8,694 nt of DNA from positions 7,179 through 15,872 of the forward strand of contig DUCW01000165.1 in the NCBI GenBank assembly GCA_012959595.1, read 5' to 3'. Numbering within the stretch: position 1 is the first letter of the stretch; every line of letters starts with the position of its first letter. Shown here one piece after another: positions 1-6,776 of this stretch. The stretch comes from Gemmatimonadota bacterium. Its GTDB lineage: Bacteria; Gemmatimonadota; Gemmatimonadetes; Longimicrobiales; Gaopeijiaceae. The notes beneath the pieces are model-generated. The model was not told where the DNA came from, did no database searches, and saw only the letters and a list, made by a program, of their open reading frames with translations. A program made the position numbers and the translations under genes.

Positions 1-57
1 GGGTACTCTCCTTTTTCTGAGATGGCACAGATTCGAATGCCAGGGAAAGGGCACTGA
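1..57 (+). CDS. C-terminal end of an unidentified upstream gene (partial)
   Basis: Frame 1 is open from the window edge to a TGA at 55-57 and encodes 18 residues ending in MAQIRMPGKGH. The stop lies one base before the GTG of the proline dehydrogenase gene, the same TGA-A-GTG junction seen between argG and argH in this window. That tight spacing is the main reason to take it as a real gene end in the same operon rather than a chance open frame. The tail is too short to name a family. A delta-1-pyrroline-5-carboxylate dehydrogenase would make sense as a partner for the next gene, but nothing in these residues shows it. Confidence 0.5.
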   Translation, partial: GYSPFSEMAQIRMPGKGH

Positions 58-58
58 A

Positions 59-985
59 GTGCTTAGAGGAGTTTTACTTTGGGCCTCGGAGAATGACTTC
101 TTGAGAAACAAGTTAACTCAGATGGCGTTTGTCCGTCGTGCATCTTCTAAGTTTATGCCAGGGGAAACTTTAGACGATGCTTTGGAAGTTGCAGTTTGCT
201 TGGAGCAAGAAAAAACAATGAGCGTTTTTACCCTGCTTGGAGAAAACGTTGCGGACCGAAGTGAGGCGAAAGGGGTGGTAGAGCACTACAAAACGCTACT
301 GTCCCAAGCGGACAGTAGAAATCTAACGTCAGAGATTTCATTAAAGTTGACTCAACTCGGAGTAGATTTAGATAAGCAAGTTGCCAAGAGTAATCTCGAC
401 AGCCTGCTCGAATTTGCAGGGCACCTAGGTTTATTTGTTTGGATAGATATAGAAGGAAGTGATTACACGGATATTACTCTTGAGATATATAAAGAGGCTG
501 TTACTAAATATCCAAACGTTGGTGTCTGTCTTCAGGCGTATCTGTATCGAACAGAAGGTGATATCGATGACCTCGTGTCACTTCGTTCAGCGATTAGGTT
601 GGTAAAGGGAGCCTATCTTGAATCCGAAAAAATAGCTTTCCCTCAAAAAAAAGATGTGGACCAGAACTACCTGAGGTTGGCCGACCGATTGCTTTTAGCT
701 CAAGTCAAGGGTGAAGTGAGGACTGTGTTCGCTACACATGATAATCGGATAATAGGAGCGATCATTGAAAGCGTCGAGCTATATAGAGGATTGGATGTCG
801 GGGATCTGGAATTCCACATGCTCTACGGTGTTTCCAGGGATGTTCAGAAATCTCTTCTCAGGAAAGGGATCAAAGTGGCCGTACTAATAGCTTATGGTTC
901 GGCATGGTTCCCATGGTATATGCGGCGTCTGGCTGAGAGACCAGCGAACCTTTGGTTTGTGTTAAGCAAGGTCCTAACAAGCTAA
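59..985 (+). CDS. Proline dehydrogenase, monofunctional (FAD-dependent)
   Basis: This 308-residue protein is a monofunctional PRODH of the usual bacterial length. It oxidises L-proline to delta-1-pyrroline-5-carboxylate with FAD and passes electrons to the quinone pool, so it is probably membrane-associated. Family motifs appear in order: KLTQLG (96-101), IDIEGSDYTDITL (129-141), QAYLYR (159-164), RLVKGAY (180-186), FATHDNR (224-230), EFHMLYG (251-257), and the substrate-carboxylate motif YMRRLAER (287-294), whose paired arginines are intact. The GTG start is supported by AAAGGG at 46-51, about eight bases upstream, and by family-like sequence from the first residues. No P5C dehydrogenase domain is fused to it, so that second step must come from another gene. 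The MFS gene follows two bases after the stop, suggesting translational coupling. Confidence 0.93.
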   Translation: MLRGVLLWASENDFLRNKLTQMAFVRRASSKFMPGETLDDALEVAVCLEQEKTMSVFTLLGENVADRSEAKGVVEHYKTLLSQADSRNLTSEISLKLTQLGVDLDKQVAKSNLDSLLEFAGHLGLFVWIDIEGSDYTDITLEIYKEAVTKYPNVGVCLQAYLYRTEGDIDDLVSLRSAIRLVKGAYLESEKIAFPQKKDVDQNYLRLADRLLLAQVKGEVRTVFATHDNRIIGAIIESVELYRGLDVGDLEFHMLYGVSRDVQKSLLRKGIKVAVLIAYGSAWFPWYMRRLAERPANLWFVLSKVLTS

Positions 986-987
986 CC

Positions 988-2178
988 GTGAAGATTGGAT
1001 TTAGGCGCTGGCTGACTCTTGCCTTAGTTGCTTTTGCGGTAATGCTAGGAATGTCCGTGTGGTTTACCGCTGCAGCGATAGGAAATGTCCTACAGTTGGA
1101 ATGGTCTCTTGGCTCGAGTGAGGTTGGTTGGTTGGTCACTGCAGTACAACTGGGATTTGTAATCGGTGCTTTTGGTGCGGCCGTGTTCAATATAGCCGAT
1201 TTATTTCCAGCAAGAGTTTATTTTTCATTTTCGGCGGTTCTGGCTGGATGTGCAAATGCTGGGCTAATGATTGTAAGTAGTTATGAATGGGCTTTGGTAC
1301 TCAGATTCCTAACAGGCTTTTGTCTCGCGGGTGTATATCCACCCTCAATGAAGATGATTTCTACTTGGTTTCGAATCTCTCGCGGTCTGGCGATCGGAAC
1401 TGTAGTAGGTGCTCTGACCATTGGTAAGGCGAGTCCCTACTTGTTCAAGGCACTTGGCGATTCTTCTTTTTCAGTGGTTATTGGGGGAACTTCTTTGGCC
1501 GCTTTGATAAGTGGTTTACTCATAGGATTTTTCTATAAAGATGGCCCACATGGCTTTCAGCGTTCTTCTTTTTCTTGGAGCCACATATTAGTCGTGATAA
1601 ACCATCGCCCAACTCGCTTAGCAACCTATGGTTATTTAGGGCACATGTGGGAACTTTATGCGATGTGGACGTGGGCACCTGTGTTTATACTTGCTAGTTT
1701 CACTAATTGGTTCGACCAAGGAGAAACCTCAAGGATAGAACTGTGGGCTGATTTGACTTCTTTTGCTGTCATTTCGATAGGGGGGTTAGGTTGCATATGG
1801 GGTGGTCTTATGGCTGACAGAATTGGCAGAAAAAAATTAGTCAATACAGCCATGGTGATGAGCGGACTTTGTTGCGTCACGATCGGATTCTTTTTTGGGC
1901 AGAGTCCTTGGTTGTTAATACCTTTACTGTTGGTGTGGGGATTCTTTGTTGTCGCTGATTCGGCTCAGTTTAGTGCAATGGTTACTGAAGTTGCACCCCA
2001 AAACGCCGTTGGCACCGCCCTCACCCTTCAGACTTCTCTCGGGTTCTTACTCACCATGCTTACGATTCAAGGAGTTCCGGTGTTCACTGAAGTCGTTGGT
2101 TGGCGTTGGTCCTTTGCGTTTTTGTCCCTAGGTCCTCTAGTGGGCATTCAATGTATCAGAAAATTGAGGCCTATTTAA
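988..2178 (+). CDS. Major facilitator superfamily (MFS) transporter, substrate unknown
   Basis: This 396-residue protein is strongly hydrophobic, with about twelve predicted membrane helices (roughly residues 8-33, 45-68, 76-98, 101-124, 133-155, 164-183, 215-240, 255-275, 284-303, 306-328, 340-362, 371-388). The loop after helix 8 carries GGLMADRIGRKK (272-283), a clear MFS motif A, and a weaker copy (FNIADLFPARVY) follows helix 2. The central segment YLGHMWELYAMWTW (216-229) resembles MFS permeases loosely annotated as nitrate/cyanate or sugar-phosphate type, which does not fix the substrate. I chose GTG at 988, two bases after the dehydrogenase stop. A TTG at 952 in the same frame lies inside the upstream gene and adds 12 atypical residues. 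No good Shine-Dalgarno sequence precedes 988, so reinitiation from the upstream gene is likely. Import of proline or a related compound is suggested only by context. Confidence 0.88.
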   Translation: MKIGFRRWLTLALVAFAVMLGMSVWFTAAAIGNVLQLEWSLGSSEVGWLVTAVQLGFVIGAFGAAVFNIADLFPARVYFSFSAVLAGCANAGLMIVSSYEWALVLRFLTGFCLAGVYPPSMKMISTWFRISRGLAIGTVVGALTIGKASPYLFKALGDSSFSVVIGGTSLAALISGLLIGFFYKDGPHGFQRSSFSWSHILVVINHRPTRLATYGYLGHMWELYAMWTWAPVFILASFTNWFDQGETSRIELWADLTSFAVISIGGLGCIWGGLMADRIGRKKLVNTAMVMSGLCCVTIGFFFGQSPWLLIPLLLVWGFFVVADSAQFSAMVTEVAPQNAVGTALTLQTSLGFLLTMLTIQGVPVFTEVVGWRWSFAFLSLGPLVGIQCIRKLRPI

Positions 2179-3140
2179 GCAATCAATGGATAATTGGCAA
2201 GGTCTTCCAGGCTAATGTTCCCACCACTCAAGATTGCTACTGTATGTCCTCCATTGGTGCACTCGATTTTTCCAGAAAAGAGGGCTGCGATGGCCGCACA
2301 TCCGGCTGGCTCAACAAGAAATTTTGTTCGGCTTAAGAGGAAGGACATGGCTTCAGTAATTTGACTATCACTGACTACGATGATTTGGTCTACATATTCT
2401 CGAGTAATTTGGAAGGTTAAATTTCCAGCCATAGGTGCGGCTAAGCCGTCAGCTATGGTCGAGATGCTGTCTAGTTGTACGGCGTACCCTTTAGCCAAGC
2501 TGGCGTGCATGGCTGCTGCACCCTCCGGCTCTACTCCGTAAATCTTAACTTCGGGTCTCAAGTAATGTTTTACCAGTGCCATTCCCGAGATCAAGCCTCC
2601 TCCTCCTATGGGCACAATCAGATTCTCTATGTTCTCGAGGTCGTTGAAGATTGCTAGGCCCACTGTACCTTGACCTGCTATGACGTGTGTGTCGTCGAAA
2701 GGATGGACAAAGGTCATGCCTTTCTCTTCAGCAATTTCAATGGCTAACTGGAAAGCTTCGGATGGAGTGCCATGAAGAATTACTTTTCCTCCATAGCTTT
2801 CAGTGGCCCTTGCTTTTGTCATCGAAGCTTTAGCATTCATGACTACCGTAGTAGGAATTTTCAGTTGTTGCGAAGCCCAGGCCAAAGCCTGTGCGTGATT
2901 ACCGGCCGAAACCGTCACCACCCCTTTTTCCCGACTAGCTTCGTCCAAATTCATGATGGCATTGAGGGCACCTCTTACTTTGAAGGATCCTGTTTTCTGA
3001 AAATGCTCACATTTTAAGAAAATAGACTGTTCGCTTCTTTCATTTAAGCTTTGGTTAAGAAGGAGCGGTGTGTGGTGTATCCTGCCCACCATTTTCTTAT
3101 GTGCGAGTTGTAAATCTTTGAGGGTAGGTTTTGAACTCAT
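2175..3140 (-). CDS. Threonine/serine dehydratase, PLP fold-type II (TdcB/serine racemase-like)
   Basis: This 321-residue cytoplasmic enzyme is of the short threonine dehydratase class and lacks the C-terminal ACT regulatory domain of biosynthetic IlvA. It likely deaminates threonine to 2-oxobutyrate and/or serine to pyruvate. The PLP-binding lysine is Lys54 in GSFKVRGA (51-58). Cofactor-contacting motifs SAGNHAQ (78-84), the glycine-rich phosphate loop PIGGGGL (177-183), VEPEGAAAM (203-211), ADGLA (230-234) and SGGN (305-308) are all intact. Serine racemase shares this architecture, so racemase or hydroxyaspartate dehydratase activity cannot be excluded. The ATG start fits the family N-terminus (TLKDLQLAHKKMVGRIHHTPLL begins at residue 6). 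No Shine-Dalgarno sequence is visible in the 20 bases before it. The gene converges on the MFS gene and overlaps its end by four bases. Confidence 0.92.
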   Translation of the reverse strand: MSSKPTLKDLQLAHKKMVGRIHHTPLLLNQSLNERSEQSIFLKCEHFQKTGSFKVRGALNAIMNLDEASREKGVVTVSAGNHAQALAWASQQLKIPTTVVMNAKASMTKARATESYGGKVILHGTPSEAFQLAIEIAEEKGMTFVHPFDDTHVIAGQGTVGLAIFNDLENIENLIVPIGGGGLISGMALVKHYLRPEVKIYGVEPEGAAAMHASLAKGYAVQLDSISTIADGLAAPMAGNLTFQITREYVDQIIVVSDSQITEAMSFLLSRTKFLVEPAGCAAIAALFSGKIECTNGGHTVAILSGGNISLEDLANYPLIA

Positions 3141-3316
3141 AATGTTGTGATACTAGTTTTAAAGGTGTTGGCGTTGCACCTATATTCTTACTGATGTACT
3201 GTTGTTATGCAATTCGGTCTTCATTTTTTCGATGCAGTTTGTCATGACCATGGTTGTTTCAGATTTAGTTTTTTTCCTTATGCTTGTTTATTTACCCAAA
3301 ATCAAGAGGTCTGGTT
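3141..3316. other. Divergent intergenic region between the dehydratase and receptor genes
   Basis: This 176-base stretch must carry promoters for both flanking genes. It is T-rich on the plus strand, with a seven-T run near 3269-3275. The best plus-strand -10 candidate is TATGCT at 3279-3284, ending 32 bases before the receptor ATG, but no matching -35 stands out. TATATT at 3181-3186 is an alternative. Two overlapping 8-bp palindromes, GTCATGAC (3241-3248) and ACCATGGT (3247-3254), sit about 65-75 bases before the receptor start and could be an operator. No convincing promoter is seen on the minus strand. Short open frames here look like noise. Confidence 0.45.
3304..3310 (+). promoter_or_regulatory. 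Ribosome binding site of the TonB-dependent receptor gene
   Basis: AAGAGGT lies 6-7 bases upstream of ATG 3317. It decides the start in favour of that ATG over the in-frame TTG at 3284, which would add 11 residues ahead of an obvious signal peptide. Confidence 0.7.
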
Positions 3317-6157
3317 ATGCAAGTAAAATCAGTAGTGTCAGCTGGTCTTGTCATCAGTTTTTTGATAGGATCCACCCAGTTGTCGGCACAAAACGGTACT
3401 CTGAGTGGAACTGTAGTCGATCTGGAAACGGGCACGACCTTGGCATCAGCTCAGGTGGAAGTTCTTGAAAGTGAGGAAGGACCCATTCTGACGTCATCCA
3501 ATGGTCAGTTCTCATTCTCAATATCATCGGGGACTTATTCTGTAGTGGTAACTGCTTTGGGTTATCGCCCTTACCGTGAAGATGGAGTTAGTGTTGGTTC
3601 AGGTGGTTCGGTGTCTCTAGAAATCAATTTGACTTCCCAGGCTCTAGAGCTGAACCCGCTTGTGGTGACTGCTTCGAGAACTACCGAAACCAGTGCCTCC
3701 GCCCCAGCTACTGTGATTGTGATAGGGGAGACGGATATAGCTGACAGACCGACAGTGACCCCTGTCGACCACCTCCTTGCAGTCCCTGGGGTAGATGTCA
3801 TGCAACAGGGAGTTCAGTCTACCAACATTGTGATTAGAGGCTTCAATAATGTCTTCTCGGGATCTTTGCATACTCTGGTTGATGATCGAATTGCTGGAGT
3901 GCCATCCTTACGTGTGAATCTGATGCATTTTATTCCTTCTCAAGATGAAGATTTGGAGAGAATGGAAATAGTGCTAGGTCCTGGATCAGCTCTCTATGGA
4001 CCCAACACATCTAACGGTGTGTTACACCTGATTACGAAATCCCCCCTTGAATCGCAGGGATCAACAGTGACTTTTGGTGGGGGTCAGCAAAGCGTTTTTG
4101 AGGTCGGTCTTCGGACAGCTCAAAAGCTGTCAGATAATTTTGGATTCAAAGTTTCTGCCAAGAAGATTCAGGGGGATGACTGGAATTTTGTAGATCCGAT
4201 TGAAGCTGCCGCTAGAGCCGCAGCCGTGGCTAACAAAGCAGGTTTCATAGCTGAAAGAGTGGCTTCGGGGGCTAGTGCTTCTATCGCGAACGCAGCCTAC
4301 AATAACGTGGGCAACAGAAATCTAGCTTTTAATCGTGAATCTGTTGATGCTAGGGCGGATTGGGATGTAGGGGAGAATACTCGCCTCATGTTCAACTATG
4401 GTTTAACGAGTGCATCTGGCGTCGAACTCACCGGCTTAGGTGGCGGGCAGACAGAAGATTGGAAGTATCAGTTTTATCAAGCACGAATGAAATCCAATCG
4501 AATTTTCGCACAAGTTTATCTGAACTCAAGTGATGCTGGCCCCAACAGTTTTCTTCTGAGGAATGGGACTCCTCTTGTCGATAAATCGCAACTTTGGGTA
4601 GCACAGCTTCGGAATTCGACTTCGCTTTTTGGGGGCAGACAAGATTTTACTTATGGGATGGATTACACGAACACAGATCCTCGCACTGAAGGGACTGTGA
4701 ATGGTGCATTCGAAGATGATGATGATATTCAAGAGATGGGCGTATACCTGCAGTCCAAGACCGCTTTAACCGATCGGTTGGATCTTATTGTTGCTGGGCG
4801 TAGGGACACACATTCTAGGCTCGAAGAAAACACTTTTTCGCCAAGAGCTGCTCTTGTTTTTGAGCCTGCTCCAAACCATAGCTTCAGGGCTACCTACAAT
4901 AGGGCATTTTCGACTCCGAGTAGTTTGAATATGTTCTTGGAAATTTCTGGGGGTGCTGCCCCAGCTCCGTTGGGAGGTCTGGGCTATAGGATAAGAGCTC
5001 AAGGCAACAACAATGGTTATGTATACCAGAACGCAGATGGATCACTTAAGGGAATGAGATCGCCCTTCAATCCAGCTGCAACCGGCGGATCGAAGCAATT
5101 GCTTCCAGTAAGTCAACCGACTCTATGGGCACTGGGAGTAGGTGTCATGCAAGCCCAGGGAGCGATCGACGCTGCGACGGCTGGGCTTTTGAATAGTTTT
5201 GCTGCCGATGCAGGGGCTGTCGGGATAAACCTGCTTAATACAAACAACATGAAAGTATCACCTTTAGCTGCGGGTTTGGTGCCAAGTACTCCCAAGTTAG
5301 AGATAAGTACCAATACAACCTATGAAATAGGATACCAGGGACTTTTAGACGACAGGGTCCTATTTGCAGTAGACGGATGGTATAGTCAGAGGAAAAATTT
5401 CGTATCACCATTAATGGCAACAACACCAATGATTATGCTGGACCCCGCAACTATGGTTGCATTTTTGCAGCCCAGGTTGTCCGCTGTCTACCAAGCTCAA
5501 GGCATGGATGCGGCTACTGCTGGAGCTACAGCGCTGGCAGCAGCCACCGCAATCGCCGATGGCGGTGATGGAGTGGGTGGAACCCCCGGGTTTGCAGAAA
5601 TTCCATTAGCTGTGGTATCAACCCCCGATATAAATGCAGACGGCGCCGAATTAATGGCAACCTACATGAATGCCGGTGATTTGAACGTGTGGGGAGCCGA
5701 TTTTTCGATGAAAGCTTTCCTCAATGATGACTGGACCTTGTCGTCTACTGCATCAATTGTGAGTGACGATTATTTCACCCTCGCAGAGATGACCAATGCT
5801 GTTGCTCCGATTTATCTAAACGCACCGAAGTCAAAAGGAAGCCTTGCACTTGGTTACAGAGGTGTACGATCTGGACGCAATATGGAGGTGCGTGTGAGGA
5901 TGGCCGATGGTTTCCCAGCCAATTCAGCGGGTTTTGTAGGAACTAAATGTGTAACTGGAGGTAACGGTGGGTTGGGAGAAGAGGAATGCGTTAAGGGTCA
6001 TGTTTTAATGGATGCAGTTTGGGGCATTAAAATCCCAAATAGTGCAGCGACCTTCCAGGTAACTGCCACTAATTTACTGGGAACAAAATACCGTAGTTTT
6101 GTCGGTGTTCCAGAAATGGGGAGATTTATCATGGCCAGGGTCAAGTATGCTTTCTAG
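3317..6157 (+). CDS. TonB-dependent outer-membrane receptor with N-terminal carboxypeptidase-regulatory-like domain
   Basis: This 946-residue protein is an outer-membrane transporter energised by TonB/ExbBD. A signal peptide (about 1-24, likely cut after LSA) is followed by a beta-sandwich carboxypeptidase-regulatory-like domain (about 25-107, GTVVDLETG to the GTYSVVVTALGY repeat-like end). A TonB-box-like LNPLVVTASR lies at 112-121. The plug domain (about 128-245) contains NIVIRGF, DLERMEIVLGPGSALYG and NGVLHLITKSP. The 22-strand barrel runs from about 250 to a C-terminal aromatic residue (VKYAF). Barrel stretches such as QARMKSNRIFAQ, FSPRAALVFEP and YNRAFSTPSS resemble Gemmatimonadota/Bacteroidota receptors. 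Three alanine-rich segments (about 294-330, 601-641, 711-758) are probably extracellular loops. The only two cysteines I see, Cys878 and Cys891, sit in a late loop and could form a disulfide. The ligand is unknown; no SusD-like partner is adjacent. ATG 3317 was chosen for its Shine-Dalgarno sequence and signal peptide. Confidence 0.93.
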   Translation: MQVKSVVSAGLVISFLIGSTQLSAQNGTLSGTVVDLETGTTLASAQVEVLESEEGPILTSSNGQFSFSISSGTYSVVVTALGYRPYREDGVSVGSGGSVSLEINLTSQALELNPLVVTASRTTETSASAPATVIVIGETDIADRPTVTPVDHLLAVPGVDVMQQGVQSTNIVIRGFNNVFSGSLHTLVDDRIAGVPSLRVNLMHFIPSQDEDLERMEIVLGPGSALYGPNTSNGVLHLITKSPLESQGSTVTFGGGQQSVFEVGLRTAQKLSDNFGFKVSAKKIQGDDWNFVDPIEAAARAAAVANKAGFIAERVASGASASIANAAYNNVGNRNLAFNRESVDARADWDVGENTRLMFNYGLTSASGVELTGLGGGQTEDWKYQFYQARMKSNRIFAQVYLNSSDAGPNSFLLRNGTPLVDKSQLWVAQLRNSTSLFGGRQDFTYGMDYTNTDPRTEGTVNGAFEDDDDIQEMGVYLQSKTALTDRLDLIVAGRRDTHSRLEENTFSPRAALVFEPAPNHSFRATYNRAFSTPSSLNMFLEISGGAAPAPLGGLGYRIRAQGNNNGYVYQNADGSLKGMRSPFNPAATGGSKQLLPVSQPTLWALGVGVMQAQGAIDAATAGLLNSFAADAGAVGINLLNTNNMKVSPLAAGLVPSTPKLEISTNTTYEIGYQGLLDDRVLFAVDGWYSQRKNFVSPLMATTPMIMLDPATMVAFLQPRLSAVYQAQGMDAATAGATALAAATAIADGGDGVGGTPGFAEIPLAVVSTPDINADGAELMATYMNAGDLNVWGADFSMKAFLNDDWTLSSTASIVSDDYFTLAEMTNAVAPIYLNAPKSKGSLALGYRGVRSGRNMEVRVRMADGFPANSAGFVGTKCVTGGNGGLGEEECVKGHVLMDAVWGIKIPNSAATFQVTATNLLGTKYRSFVGVPEMGRFIMARVKYAF

Positions 6158-6175
6158 ACCTGCTATTAGTTAGTA

Positions 6176-6200
6176 ATCTGAGCGATTAGAGTGCTCAGAT
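6176..6200 (+). terminator. Small hairpin downstream of the receptor gene
   Basis: ATCTGAGC (6176-6183) and GCTCAGAT (6193-6200) form a perfect 8-bp stem with a 9-base loop, 18 bases after the receptor stop codon. The following bases (GTTTCTGATA) hold only a weak T-run. It could be a weak terminator or a 3'-end stabilising structure for the receptor mRNA. Confidence 0.4.
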
Positions 6201-6209
6201 GTTTCTGAT

Positions 6210-6254
6210 AATTATATAGGGGAGATGGACCTGGTCCATCTCCCCTATATAATT
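6210..6254. terminator. Near-perfect 45-bp palindrome, probable bidirectional terminator
   Basis: Bases 6210-6231 and 6233-6254 are perfect reverse complements over 22 bp, with a single T at 6232 between them. The stem core is GC-rich (GGGGAGATGGACC) and the outer eight or so pairs are A/T. In RNA it would form a roughly 21-bp stem with a three-base loop. It lies 52 bases after the receptor stop and 72 bases before trxC, where a terminator is expected. The 3' side ends in TATATAATTT rather than a clean T-tract, so intrinsic termination is plausible but not certain. A repeat element or operator is the alternative. Confidence 0.6.
6226..6253 (+). promoter_or_regulatory. Possible promoter overlapping the palindrome, reading into trxC-argR
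   Basis: TGGACC (6226-6231, 4 of 6 matches to TTGACA) and an exact TATAAT (6248-6253) are separated by 16 bases and would give a leader of about 65 bases for trxC. Because the hexamer is part of the palindrome arm, its presence may be incidental. Confidence 0.25.
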
Positions 6255-6314
6255 TAGGTGCTTTCGAGTACTAAATGATCTTGAATTTCGAGTGAAATGA
6301 TAAGGACGGAGTAT

Positions 6315-6318
6315 GGAG
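6315..6318 (+). promoter_or_regulatory. Ribosome binding site of trxC
   Basis: GGAG stands eight bases upstream of ATG 6327 and selects this start over the in-frame ATG at 6297. The upstream ATG has no good Shine-Dalgarno sequence and adds ten residues with no family counterpart. Confidence 0.65.
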
Positions 6319-6326
6319 TTCAAGCA

Positions 6327-6776
6327 ATGAAAACAGTGACACTGCGCTGCATCTTTTGTCTGGAACCAAACCCAGTGAACCTAAATGAGGGATGCGATGA
6401 AAGGCTTTGTACGAAGTGTTCTAAGCCTTTTCTAATGGACAGACCTTTCAGGATAAATCAGGAAGATTTTAAGATGACTGTCTTGGATTCTAAATTACCT
6501 GTACTAGTAGATTTTTATGCTGATTGGTGTGGGCCCTGCAAAATGGTCAATCCGATTATCGATGACATCGCTCGACTTCGTCAGGGCGAACTGATCGTAG
6601 GAAAGATCGATGCGGACAGAGCCCAAGACCTAATGTTAGAAATAGAAGTTACGAGCGTGCCAACCTTGATACTTTTTATGAATGGGATAGAGGTTTCCAG
6701 GAGCGTTGGTTTGGAGCCACAAAAGATCAAGGAAATGGCAGAGAGTGCAATTGAGAAAGAGTTCCCACATGGATAA
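6327..6776 (+). CDS. trxC: Thioredoxin with N-terminal zinc ribbon (thioredoxin 2 / TrxC type)
   Basis: This 149-residue cytoplasmic protein reduces protein disulfides. The catalytic site is WCGPC (67-71), preceded by the conserved FYADWC context, and the cis-proline loop is SVPT (110-113). The N-terminus carries two CxxC pairs, CIFC (8-11) and CTKC (28-31), which form the zinc-binding module typical of E. coli thioredoxin 2 and absent from TrxA. An extra cysteine, Cys23, lies between them. The length is slightly above that of E. coli TrxC (139). The end of the gene overlaps argR by eight bases, so the two are co-transcribed and probably translationally coupled. No thioredoxin reductase is nearby. 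TrxC-type proteins are often linked to oxidative stress, but no regulator site for that was seen here. Confidence 0.93.
   Translation: MKTVTLRCIFCLEPNPVNLNEGCDERLCTKCSKPFLMDRPFRINQEDFKMTVLDSKLPVLVDFYADWCGPCKMVNPIIDDIARLRQGELIVGKIDADRAQDLMLEIEVTSVPTLILFMNGIEVSRSVGLEPQKIKEMAESAIEKEFPHG

Noticed and set aside
952..987. MFS start at TTG 952
   Set aside because: It lies inside the proline dehydrogenase gene and adds 12 residues ahead of a normal MFS N-terminus; GTG 988 directly after the stop is more likely.
870..1190. 106-residue minus-strand open frame over the dehydrogenase-transporter junction
   Set aside because: It is antisense to two strong genes, and its Thr/Pro/Ala-rich composition shows no domain.
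3202..3468. 88-residue plus-strand open frame overlapping the receptor start
   Set aside because: It runs out of frame through the receptor signal peptide and regulatory-like domain and has no recognisable features.
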